Source: CADCTB01 sp963768975 (GTDB lineage: Bacteria > Actinomycetota > Acidimicrobiia > Acidimicrobiales > AC-14). From it: a DNA stretch of 64,000 nt. The notes under the pieces are model-generated. The model was not told where the DNA came from. It ran no database searches and saw only the letters and a list, made by a program, of their open reading frames with translations. The DNA lies in the NCBI GenBank assembly GCA_963768975.1, contig CAVYKB010000012.1:124001-188000 (forward strand). Direction: 5' to 3'. A program made the translations under genes and the position numbers. Every line of letters begins with the position of its first letter. The stretch's first letter is position 1. This document shows positions 1 through 10,464 of the stretch, one piece after another.

Positions 1-78
1 GTCATCACGGCCACTGGAACTGCCCATTTGCTGTCCCAGCAGGGCGACCGTTGGGAGGTCGAGGCCACCTATGACTGA
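1..78 (+). CDS. C-terminal end of an unknown protein (partial)
   Basis: An open frame enters from the left edge and stops with TGA at 76-78, giving the last 25 residues of a protein that ends in WEVEATYD. Too little is present to name a family. It lies 90 bases upstream of the lipoprotein gene on the same strand and does not overlap it. It is taken as coding because codon use is GC-ending and the frame is open from the edge. Confidence 0.45.
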   Translation, partial: VITATGTAHLLSQQGDRWEVEATYD

Positions 79-101
79 GCGCTGTGTGTCCTTTGCATCT
101 A

Positions 102-129
102 TTGAAGTGAACGTCACACCCCGGTAAAC
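102..129 (+). promoter_or_regulatory. Possible promoter of the propeller lipoprotein gene
   Basis: TTGAAG at 102-107 and GTAAAC at 124-129 are separated by 16 bases and lie about 40 bases upstream of the ATG at 169. A G-rich run at 152-158 could serve as the ribosome site. This is by eye only and is weak. Confidence 0.25.
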
Positions 130-168
130 CGGCTGGAAGATTTTCAGCAGCAGTGGGGGGGTCACAGT

Positions 169-1767
169 ATGAACACGACGATGCGACGCTTATCCGCGGC
201 CTGCGTCCTGGCGATGGTGGCGGGGGCGTGCGGCTCGACGGCCGGCGACGGCCCGGCGAAGGCGGTACCGGCCGTGCAGGTCAACCGGACCGGAGAGGTC
301 CTGCCGCTCAGCCGGGATGAAGAGGGGCCGGCGCTCCTGGTCGACAGGGACGATCCCGACACCGTCTACCTGGCCTACTCGGAGATGACCTCCGGGGCCT
401 GCAAGTTCTCCGTATCCACCGACCGGGGGGCGACCTGGCGGACGGAGAACGCGCCGGTTCTCGAACCCTTCACCAAGAACTGCGCCATGGGATATGCCAC
501 GTCGCAGAACCTCAGGACCGAGTTGATCCAGGCGCCGGACGGGACGATCTACAACGTCTTCCAGGCCAACGCGCCCGACCGCAACGGGTCGCGCAGCGTA
601 CTGCTCGGGCGCTCGAGCGACGGGGGTCGCTCCTGGGACACCGTCGCCATCGACCCTGGTGCCCGGGCACCGGAGCCCGGCATCGAGATGGAGGTCAACT
701 TCGAGGGCCACATCGCCATCGACCCCGCCAATCCCCGCCGCATGTATGCCATGTGGCGCCGGTCCTTCAACCGGTTCACGCCGGCCCGGACCACCCGGCC
801 GTACATGGCCATCTCCGACGACGCCGGCGCGTCGTGGTCGGCACCGCAGCTCATGTTCGAGCGCAACAACGGCTTCGACGGGCCCCGCCCCGTGGTGGTG
901 GGCGACCGGCTGTGGGCTTTCTGGCGTGAGTCGGCCCCGCCGACGCCGACCGCCGGCGCCGCGCCCCTGCCGTCGCCGCCGGTGACGAAGCTGTTCGCCA
1001 GCGTGTCGACCGACGAGGGCAAGACCTGGGTCGACCACGAGATCACCAACGCCAACGACGCCAGCGAGCCCATCGTGCAGTACGACCGGACGCGCGGGAT
1101 GTTCCACGTGGTCTGGCACGACAACCGGGCCAACGAGCTGGACGCCTACTACTCGTCGTCCCGGGACGGCGAGACGTGGGCGCCGCCGAAGCGCCTGAAC
1201 GACGACCCCGAGGGCACCAAGTACGGCCAGCACTACCCGCAGATCTCGATGAGCCCGAACGGCCGGCTCGACGTCGCCTGGTACGACTGGCGTGAGGACC
1301 CATTCCCCCCGTCGACGGTGGGGAACGGCCAGACGCTGAGCCTGTTCTCCAACCGGGGGAAGTTCGTGCAGGTCTACCTGACCAGCTCCCGTGACGGCGG
1401 CGCAACGTGGACGCCCAACGTGCGGGTCAGCGACGTGCCCATCGACCGCACGATCGGCTCGTGGGTCAACAACATCGACGTGATGGCGCCCGTGGCCGTG
1501 GCCTCGTTCGACGACGGTGCCATCGTGGCTTGGTCGGACACCCGCAACGGCAACGCCATCAGCCAGACCCAAGACATCTTCACCGGCACCGTGACCTTCG
1601 GCGACGCCGACGTCCGCCGGGTCACCGGCTTCCAGGCCGGCTTCGTCGGCGTCCTCGTGGGCCTCGGCCTGGCCATGTGCCTGGCACTGATCCTGTCCCG
1701 CCGCCAGCACCCGCCGGCGCCGGCGCCACCCAAGCCGGTGAGCAAGGAGCCGGCGCCGGTCAAGTAG
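169..1767 (+). CDS. Membrane-tethered BNR/Asp-box propeller lipoprotein (sialidase-like)
   Basis: The 532-residue protein has a lipoprotein signal with lipobox VAGAC (Cys about residue 21), so it should be anchored outside the membrane. Six Asp-box motifs of the form SxDxGxTW are spread through it (STDRGATW near 83, SSDGGRSW near 148, SDDAGASW near 216, STDEGKTW near 280, SSRDGETW near 330 and SSRDGGATW near 407). These mark the blades of a sialidase-type beta-propeller. A hydrophobic segment near 487-510 followed by RRQ and a Pro-rich tail suggests a second, C-terminal membrane anchor, unusual for a lipoprotein. The catalytic Arg triad and Tyr of true sialidases were not confirmed, so the substrate is open. 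It stands alone between a partial gene and a non-coding stretch. Confidence 0.8.
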   Translation: MNTTMRRLSAACVLAMVAGACGSTAGDGPAKAVPAVQVNRTGEVLPLSRDEEGPALLVDRDDPDTVYLAYSEMTSGACKFSVSTDRGATWRTENAPVLEPFTKNCAMGYATSQNLRTELIQAPDGTIYNVFQANAPDRNGSRSVLLGRSSDGGRSWDTVAIDPGARAPEPGIEMEVNFEGHIAIDPANPRRMYAMWRRSFNRFTPARTTRPYMAISDDAGASWSAPQLMFERNNGFDGPRPVVVGDRLWAFWRESAPPTPTAGAAPLPSPPVTKLFASVSTDEGKTWVDHEITNANDASEPIVQYDRTRGMFHVVWHDNRANELDAYYSSSRDGETWAPPKRLNDDPEGTKYGQHYPQISMSPNGRLDVAWYDWREDPFPPSTVGNGQTLSLFSNRGKFVQVYLTSSRDGGATWTPNVRVSDVPIDRTIGSWVNNIDVMAPVAVASFDDGAIVAWSDTRNGNAISQTQDIFTGTVTFGDADVRRVTGFQAGFVGVLVGLGLAMCLALILSRRQHPPAPAPPKPVSKEPAPVK

Positions 1768-2111
1768 CCGGCGTCGGCGTGGCGGGGCCGGCGAAGTGGC
1801 GAAGCCGGCGGGGGGCCGGCGCCCGCGAACCCGGCCGCCGAAGGCGGTGGGCCGGCGCAGCCGGCGCCCCGGAAACTTGGCACACCTCTGGGTAGGGTAG
1901 GCGTGCAGAAGCGTGCCAACTTCACGGACACATGCTTCCGAACCGCTGGTCAGCGAGAAAGGTATGCGGCATTCACCTGGGGGCCGATGCGACCTCCGCT
2001 GATCTTGGTATGGAGCGAGACTCAAGCAGACGTCCGAAATAGACATCGGCCTCAACTGCGTGCCTATTTAGCGCGATGATGGATCCGACGACTCATTGGT
2101 CGTTTTCTGAT
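1768..2111. other. Non-coding stretch with a base-composition change
   Basis: No convincing gene is seen. The first 110 bases are extremely GC-rich, with scattered GCCGGCG runs as in local coding DNA. From about 1880 onward the composition falls toward balanced GC and stays low until about 3420. The stretch separates the convergent propeller gene and the low-GC gene pair, so it could hold terminators, but no clean hairpin with a T-run was found. Confidence 0.5.
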
Positions 2112-3005
2112 TCACCTGACGACCACCGCCTGGATCTGTTGAACAGGGAAGTCATCTAGTCGACCTACGGTTTGTAGAGTGCGAAGTACTCCTCGTTCGC
2201 CCCCGAGCGACCAAGTGGCCGTCCACTTCTCGGTAACGAGAATGTCATAAGTACCGATCTTCGAATACTGATGGGTAATCTGTCCAGATGGCCAAGGCTT
2301 GCCTTCGTCGGCATGTGGCCCCGACGTCTCGCCATCTCCCCAGGATACTGTGTATGCACCCTTCGCTACGATTGTTAGCGGCCCGAACGCCGTGTCATTG
2401 GTGTAGGTGTGAGCGATTTCACCTCGCGTTTCGAGATACGCAGGCTTTCCGGTGATTGCTCTACCCGGCTCGATACGTGGTTGGGGGCGAGGAAGTGGCA
2501 CAAGCTCCCAGTATCGAGCGGCGACTGAAGCGCGTGTTTCGACTACGGTGGGTTCGCCGGGAGCTCGCGGCCGTTCTGGGCACGGAGGGTACTCGGCGTA
2601 AACGTTATTGTAGCCGCCAGCTCCTTCTACCTGATCTGCGTTCGGATTAGGAGCACGATCACTCGGCGAGCTGCCAATCTGGACAAAACCCGTCGTAATG
2701 CATGGTTGCCCGTCGGGCCCCGTTGTCAGCCGGTCGTAGGGTACATATGTGACTTGACTACTTGAAGAGGATGAGCCTTGGGAGATGCCCGAGCTGGTCG
2801 TCGCCGGTTCGACGACTGCGGGGTTGGATTGGCCGTCTTTGGTGCCGTTACATAGCGGGTCGACGTTCTCATTCGGCAGCGGATTAGGACCAGCAGCACT
2901 GGGGCCGCACACCCCCGCAGCTGTCTGCGCAGCATGGATTGGACCGATGGCTATTATCGGTGCCAGAAGGATTCCAATCAAGTAGATTCTCGCAGTGGTT
3001 GTCAT
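2112..3005 (-). CDS. Secreted protein with a PKD-like domain
   Basis: The N-terminus (TTARIYLIGILLAPIIAIG) is a signal peptide, followed by a Ser/Thr/Pro-rich linker. The C-terminal third carries the PKD hallmark WGDG, then ITHQYSKIGTYDILV and WTATW, an Ig-like fold typical of extracellular actinobacterial proteins. The start is put at 3005 because its ATG overlaps the TGA of the upstream gene (ATGA at 3002-3005); an ATG three codons earlier (3014) is also possible. Base composition and codon use are visibly less GC-rich than the neighbours, suggesting transfer. The role is unknown; coupling to the lipoprotein gene suggests that the two work together on the cell surface. Confidence 0.65.
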   Translation of the reverse strand: MTTTARIYLIGILLAPIIAIGPIHAAQTAAGVCGPSAAGPNPLPNENVDPLCNGTKDGQSNPAVVEPATTSSGISQGSSSSSSQVTYVPYDRLTTGPDGQPCITTGFVQIGSSPSDRAPNPNADQVEGAGGYNNVYAEYPPCPERPRAPGEPTVVETRASVAARYWELVPLPRPQPRIEPGRAITGKPAYLETRGEIAHTYTNDTAFGPLTIVAKGAYTVSWGDGETSGPHADEGKPWPSGQITHQYSKIGTYDILVTEKWTATWSLGGERGVLRTLQTVGRLDDFPVQQIQAVVVR

Positions 3006-3619
3006 CCCGAGCAAGGATTAGGTGGTTGTGTGCGGTCGGGCGGATAGCCTTCATAGAACACGGCCCAAGACGTTGTGTTGTAACGATTAGGATCGCGACC
3101 TGCCTGCAGTGGGCGCAGGGAAATCCATTGGGTATCGGGAGCCTGAGTGGCGACACTTACCGGCGAGTAGTCCCGTGCTACTTGGGCGAAGATGCACATA
3201 GTTGTAGCTGCGAGTAGTTTCGTGACTTTCGTTTCAGCATTCGCTGGCTCCGGTTTGAAGCCGCTGAAATTCCTCCGAATATCCCGTTGGTACAGGTCTA
3301 TAGCTAATTGAAGCCGATCCTCGTCACCGTAGATGGCCTTCATGCGGTCGTAGGCCTCTCGAGGTATCGTCCGGGTGCGGACGATTAAGCGAGTGACGTC
3401 GCCCATCGCTGCATCTAGGCCCGCCAGCACCCGGTTCACATAGGCCGCGTCGATGACCGCCGGCACGGCGTAGGGGTTGGTTGTGGTGGTGGTCGGGGGG
3501 TCGGTGGCGAGGGTGGGGTTGGCGCCGGCGCTGCCTCGATCGGCGTCGTTGTCGGCGCACGCCGGCGCGAGGAGGGCCAGCGCAACCATGACCGCCGGGA
3601 TCGCCGTCCGCCTTCTCAC
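3002..3619 (-). CDS. Lipoprotein of unknown function
   Basis: The 205-residue product has a signal peptide with lipobox LAPAC (Cys about 21) and a Thr-rich linker (PPTTTTTNP), then a mostly helical body with no family I recognise. The first 65 codons or so are as GC-rich as the genome, while the rest (below about 3420) is clearly lower in GC. The gene therefore looks like a local export signal joined to a foreign body. It is the first gene of a two-gene unit with the PKD-like protein and is divergent from dnaE2. The SOS box at 3662-3677 lies 43 bases upstream of its start and could affect both directions. Confidence 0.65.
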   Translation of the reverse strand: MRRRTAIPAVMVALALLAPACADNDADRGSAGANPTLATDPPTTTTTNPYAVPAVIDAAYVNRVLAGLDAAMGDVTRLIVRTRTIPREAYDRMKAIYGDEDRLQLAIDLYQRDIRRNFSGFKPEPANAETKVTKLLAATTMCIFAQVARDYSPVSVATQAPDTQWISLRPLQAGRDPNRYNTTSWAVFYEGYPPDRTQPPNPCSG

Positions 3620-3661
3620 TGGGGCGATGTATATCAGTCCATTTCACCCGGTGGCAAGGGC

Positions 3662-3677
3662 CCGAACGTACGTTCGA
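3662..3677. promoter_or_regulatory. LexA (SOS) box of dnaE2
   Basis: CCGAACGTACGTTCGA matches the actinobacterial SOS consensus TCGAAC-N4-GTTCGA in 11 of 12 defined positions, with a perfect 14-base palindrome inside. It ends 12 bases before the dnaE2 ATG at 3690, the position expected for LexA repression of an error-prone polymerase. Confidence 0.85.
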
Positions 3678-3689
3678 TACACTGGTGGG

Positions 3690-6941
<3,252 letters not shown>

Positions 6942-7298
6942 TCAGCAGGCGACCTCGAACCACACCCGCTTCGAGCCGTTCCCCACCAGCTCGACCCCCC
7001 ATGACGTGGCCAGTTCCTCGACGATGACGACGCCCCGACCCGACACGTCGTCGAGCCGGCCCAGGCGCCGCACCGGGACCTCGGGGCTCAGGTCCTGCAC
7101 CGCCACCCGGACCACATTGCCGGCCACGGTCACGGCCAGCTGCGGCCCCGACCGGCCGTGGATGATGGCGTTGGTGACGACCTCGCTGGTGAGCAGCTCG
7201 ACGGTGTCGACGACGCCGTCGGCCACCTGCCGGCTCATCAGCACATCGCGGACAAACCGGCGCGCCGCCCCCACGCTCGTCGGGTGCGGCGTGAGCAT
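6942..7298 (-). CDS. Anti-sigma-type serine kinase/ATPase (RsbW-like HATPase)
   Basis: A compact 118-residue GHKL ATPase. It shows the N-box ELLTSEVVTNAIIHG, a G1-like VQDLSPEVP, and the G2 segment GRGVVIVEELATSWG, ending KRVWFEV. Such stand-alone domains phosphorylate anti-anti-sigma factors or bind sigma factors in actinobacteria. An in-frame ATG at 7322 would add eight residues. I prefer 7298 because the upstream ATG lies inside a possible -10 element (TTAAGAT on the minus strand). The stop abuts the dnaE2 stop with no gap, convergently. An SOS-like palindrome sits just upstream at 7332-7347. The partner sigma factor is not identified. Confidence 0.75.
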   Translation of the reverse strand: MLTPHPTSVGAARRFVRDVLMSRQVADGVVDTVELLTSEVVTNAIIHGRSGPQLAVTVAGNVVRVAVQDLSPEVPVRRLGRLDDVSGRGVVIVEELATSWGVELVGNGSKRVWFEVAC

Positions 7299-7331
7299 GG
7301 TGCGTACTTCGATGATGTACATCTTAACGAC

Positions 7332-7347
7332 ACGAACGTACGTTTCG
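7332..7347. promoter_or_regulatory. Second, imperfect SOS-like palindrome
   Basis: ACGAACGTACGTTTCG shares the 12-base run CGAACGTACGTT with the dnaE2 box and has a perfect left half, but its right half is degraded (GTTTCG instead of GTTCGA). It lies where a -35 element of the anti-sigma-type ATPase gene would be. Confidence 0.4.
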
Positions 7348-7373
7348 GTACCGTGCGTCCGGGTAAGATTGGC

Positions 7374-7889
7374 CTAATAGGGCGATCCCGGTGACGTCTC
7401 GTCGAGGACCAGGCCCATGATGACGGCGTCCCACAGCTGGCCGTTCCGCCGCAGGTAGTGGCGGCGCAGCACACCCTCCTCCACGAACCCGTGGCGAAGG
7501 TAGAGGCGGCGGGCGGCTTCGTTGTGCGGCCACACCTGCAGCGCGATCTTGTGGGCACCCAGCCCGCCGGCGGCGTCGATCACCGATCGCACGAGGGCGC
7601 CGCCGACGCCGCGACTCCGCCATCGGGCGTCGACCATCATGCCGAGGCCAGCCACGCCGTAGGGGGCCATGTCGATCCGGGCGTGGCCCACCAGTTCGTC
7701 GTCGACCAGGGCCACGAACGATGCGCACCGGTCCGAGGTCGTCTCCTCGAGGAAGCGGGCTCGCTGGCTTTCGCGGTCGACGGGCGGCTGGGTGCCCAGC
7801 CACTGCTCCTCGTCGACCACGGCGATGAAGAGGTCGAGGATGGCCTCCACGTCGCCGGCCGCGGCCCGGCGCACGCCGACCGCCGTCAT
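7374..7889 (-). CDS. GNAT-family N-acetyltransferase
   Basis: The 171-residue protein begins MTAVGVRRAAAGDVEAILDLF and carries the acetyl-CoA-binding motif RSRGVGGAL, followed by the conserved NEAARRLYLRHGFVEEG segment of RimI/PhnO-like enzymes. The acceptor cannot be told. The ATG at 7889 overlaps the TGA of the upstream SDR gene (ATGA at 7886-7889), which decides the start over in-frame codons further upstream. The two form an operon. Confidence 0.85.
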   Translation of the reverse strand: MTAVGVRRAAAGDVEAILDLFIAVVDEEQWLGTQPPVDRESQRARFLEETTSDRCASFVALVDDELVGHARIDMAPYGVAGLGMMVDARWRSRGVGGALVRSVIDAAGGLGAHKIALQVWPHNEAARRLYLRHGFVEEGVLRRHYLRRNGQLWDAVIMGLVLDETSPGSPY

Positions 7890-8656
7890 GGGGAAAGGAC
7901 GGCCCCGAGGATCCGCCGGCTGAGCGACCACGGAGTGAGGTCGGAGACGCCGGCCAGCACCCGGTAACCGAGGCCGGGAACGCATTGGGCCCGGCCGGCG
8001 CCGACGGCCCGCAGGCCGGCGCGAGCGACGGTGTCGGCCTTCATCCAGGCCAGGCGGGGCACGATGGAGCGGTTGATGCCGGCGACGCCGTGGAACTCCG
8101 TGGTCGTGAACCCCGGCAGCAGGGTCGTCACGTGGACGCCGTGGTGGCGGACCTCCTCGTGCAGGGCGTGGCTGAACGTCGACAGGTAGGCCTTCGTCGC
8201 CGCGTAGGTGGCGACGTAGGGCATGGGCTGCATGCCGGCGATCGACGACACGTTGAGGATGCCGCCCCGGCCCCGGGGAACCATCGACTCGAGGGCGGCG
8301 TGTGTGAGGCGGACCGGCGCCAGCACGTTGAGCCGGATCTGGGCGTCCTGGCGGTCGAGTGGGATGTCGGCGAAGGGGCCCTGGCCGCCGACGCCGGCGT
8401 TATTGACCAGGAGGTCGACCCCCGCCCGCACCCTCGCCTCGACGGGGGCCAGCTGCGCAGGGTCGCTGATGTCGGCGACAACGACGTCGACCTTCACGCC
8501 GTGGGCGGTCTCGAGCTCGGCGGCCAGCTCCTCGAGGCGATCACGCCGGCGGGCGACCACGACGAGGTCCGACCCGTCCGCCGCCAGCTGCTCGGCGATG
8601 GCCCGGCCGATGCCGCTCGACGCGCCGGTGACGAGGGCGAGCGGCCAGCGGGGCAT
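7886..8656 (-). CDS. Short-chain dehydrogenase/reductase
   Basis: A classical SDR of 256 residues. It has the NAD(P)-binding TGASSGIG near residue 10, ARRRDRLEEL after strand 2 (basic residues suggest NADP), NNAG near 85, catalytic Ser in NVSSIAG, and YAATK with the Tyr and Lys. The C-terminus is extended, as in the DltE/YqjQ-like group. Substrate unknown. The start is the ATG at 8656, directly before the first beta strand (PLALVTGA). It is the first gene of a unit with the acetyltransferase and is divergent from the small Cys-rich protein gene, with 51 bases between them. Confidence 0.9.
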   Translation of the reverse strand: MPRWPLALVTGASSGIGRAIAEQLAADGSDLVVVARRRDRLEELAAELETAHGVKVDVVVADISDPAQLAPVEARVRAGVDLLVNNAGVGGQGPFADIPLDRQDAQIRLNVLAPVRLTHAALESMVPRGRGGILNVSSIAGMQPMPYVATYAATKAYLSTFSHALHEEVRHHGVHVTTLLPGFTTTEFHGVAGINRSIVPRLAWMKADTVARAGLRAVGAGRAQCVPGLGYRVLAGVSDLTPWSLSRRILGAVLSP

Positions 8657-8707
8657 GACCGTCGATGCTAGGGGAGAGTGTCTCACCCTCTTTGTACGGT
8701 GCTGGAC

Positions 8708-8899
8708 ATGGAAATCTCCTGTGACGACTGCGTGATGCAGGACACCCCGGCGTGCGAGGACTGCGTGGTCACCTTCATCTGCGGGCGTGAGCCCGGGGAG
8801 GCGGTGGTGTTCGACGTGACCGAGGCCAGAGCCGTGCGCCTGCTGGGCGAGGCCGGGCTGGTCCCGCCCCTGCGCCGGCAGGCCCGAGCAGTCCGGTAG
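8708..8899 (+). CDS. Small Cys-rich protein, possibly metal-binding
   Basis: A 63-residue protein with five cysteines near the N-terminus in the order CDDC, C, C, C (residues about 5-26), followed by a short helical half. Paired CxxC-type spacing suggests zinc or another metal. No family name is recalled. The start at 8708 is chosen over an in-frame ATG at 8678 because the cysteine motif begins here and the upstream segment lies in the divergent promoter region. Confidence 0.55.
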   Translation: MEISCDDCVMQDTPACEDCVVTFICGREPGEAVVFDVTEARAVRLLGEAGLVPPLRRQARAVR

Positions 8900-8989
8900 C
8901 GGCGGGGGATCACTACCGGCCGATGGGCCGAGTGGTACGGTCCGCACGAAATGGCCCGGTCTGCGGGCCGCTGGCCACCGGGAGCCTGC

Positions 8990-10450
8990 TTGCGAAAGCT
9001 CCACCTCGTCGGGTTGACGACAGACCGCGACGGCTTAATCTTCACTGCTCGGAAGGGCTCGAAGTCCGGTGGCTACATCGTGCCCTTGGACAAGAAGGTG
9101 CTGGCCGCCATTGCCGCAGCCAGCGCGCACGAAAACGGCGAGCCGGAGGAGAGCCGTCCTACCGCCGGCGAGGTCGACGCGGTGCCGCGGCGGCTGCGCA
9201 GCGAGAGCGCCCTCACGCCGCGCGAGATGCAGGCCCGGCTGCGGGCCGGGCGCACGATCGACGAGGTGGCCGCCGAGGCCGGCGTCGACCATGAGTGGGT
9301 GGCCCGCTTCGCCGTCCCCATCCTGGCCGAGCAGGCCCAGGTGGTCGAGCTGGCCCGGGGGCAGGTGTACGCCAAGCCCCGCCTCGGTGAGTCTGCCGAG
9401 CCGCTCGGTAGCTCGGTCCTCCAGAACCTGTCCGGCCGCGGCGTGTTCATGCCCGACGACGTGGCTCACTCGGCCTGGAGCGCCTTCCAGCTGCACGACT
9501 CGGTGTGGATGGTCCGCTTCCGCTACCGCTCCCGGGGCAAGGACCAGGAGGCGCAGTGGGAGATCGACGTGCCCACCGGCCGGCTGCGGGCCCGCAACCG
9601 CCAGGCGTCCGACCTCGGCTACGTCGGGCCGGACCGGTGGGGGACCGACGAGGAGGAGGAGCAGCCGGCCGAGGAGGCGGCACCGCCGCCGCCCCGCGCC
9701 AGCCGCCGGCAGCCGGCGCCGGCCAAGCGGCCGGCGGCCAAGGCGACGCCGCCATCGCGGCGGCCGGCCAAAGCCACCCAGCCGGCGCGCCGGGCGGCCA
9801 AGACCACAGCCACCCGGGCGGCGAAGAGCACCTCGCCCACCCGGGCGGCGAAGAGCACCTCGCCCACCCGGGCGGCGAAGAGCACCTCGCCCACCCGGGC
9901 GGCGAAGAGCACCGCCAAGGCCGCGCCGGCGGCCAAGAAGGCGGTGGCCCGCAACGCGGTGGCCCGGAAGGCGACGACGAAGCGCGCGCCCCGCCCGGCG
10001 GCGGCGAAGTCCACGACGCGGCGCCGGCCCACGAAGGCGGTGCCCGCCCCGGATGCGGGCCCAACGGCCGGATCGGGGGGTGTCCGTATGGCGGTGGCGC
10101 GGGTGTCGACCGCCCGGGTGGCCGCCAGCATGGCGACTGCCGACCGGGAGCCCTGGGCGGCCGCCGTCCGGGCCGCCGCCGCCAGCGGGCGCCGGCCCAC
10201 GGCGAAGCAGCCCGCCACCCGCGACCGCGGGGTAGAGCCCAAGCCCGCGGTCCCGTTCCAGCCCCGGCCGTTGCCGCCCCCGGGCAGCGAGCCGCCGGAG
10301 CCCCGCGTCCGCAAGATCACCGTGCAGTCCCGTGCCGCCGACGGCGCCCCGGCCACCGTCACCCTGCCCGCGCCCCGCCGGCCGGGGAAGGACGCCGACG
10401 CCGCGCCCGGCGCCGAGCGCCCGAAGCGGCGGCGGTTGCGGTCCCGCTGA
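8990..10450 (+). CDS. sepH: Septation protein SepH (DUF3071)
   Basis: The N-terminal domain (LRKLHLVGLTTDRDGLIFTA, then GGYIVPLD) and the helix-turn-helix stretch LTPREMQARLRAGRTIDEVA match SepH, which binds FtsZ and promotes its assembly during septation. The conserved continuation includes VVELARGQVYAKPR and WSAFQLHDSVWMVRF. The second half is a long Ala/Pro/Lys/Arg-rich disordered tail, with four copies of RAAKSTSPT-type repeats near residues 275-310. I start at the TTG 8990 because family members begin at this strand and gggag precedes it; an ATG at 8951 would add 13 uncharacteristic residues. The glycosyltransferase gene follows after 14 bases. Confidence 0.85.
   Translation: MRKLHLVGLTTDRDGLIFTARKGSKSGGYIVPLDKKVLAAIAAASAHENGEPEESRPTAGEVDAVPRRLRSESALTPREMQARLRAGRTIDEVAAEAGVDHEWVARFAVPILAEQAQVVELARGQVYAKPRLGESAEPLGSSVLQNLSGRGVFMPDDVAHSAWSAFQLHDSVWMVRFRYRSRGKDQEAQWEIDVPTGRLRARNRQASDLGYVGPDRWGTDEEEEQPAEEAAPPPPRASRRQPAPAKRPAAKATPPSRRPAKATQPARRAAKTTATRAAKSTSPTRAAKSTSPTRAAKSTSPTRAAKSTAKAAPAAKKAVARNAVARKATTKRAPRPAAAKSTTRRRPTKAVPAPDAGPTAGSGGVRMAVARVSTARVAASMATADREPWAAAVRAAAASGRRPTAKQPATRDRGVEPKPAVPFQPRPLPPPGSEPPEPRVRKITVQSRAADGAPATVTLPAPRRPGKDADAAPGAERPKRRRLRSR
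9811..9912 (+). repeat. 27-bp tandem repeat inside sepH
   Basis: The unit beginning CACCCGGGCGGCGAAGAG recurs at 9811, 9838, 9865 and 9892, with nearly identical copies, encoding the nine-residue repeat RAAKSTSPT in the disordered basic tail. The near identity points to recent slippage expansion. Confidence 0.9.
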
Positions 10451-10464
10451 CCGGCACCGACCCG

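Noticed and set aside
190..2055. Very long open frame on the minus strand opposite the propeller lipoprotein gene
   Set aside because: It is an Arg/Gly/Pro-rich shadow caused by high GC. The plus-strand frame has a signal peptide and Asp-boxes. The same applies to other long antisense frames, for example across 22357-24045 and 42552-44291.
2456..2650. Small plus-strand frame in the lower-GC patch
   Set aside because: It lies wholly antisense to the PKD-like protein gene, which has a clear signal peptide and domain; the small frame shows no recognisable feature.
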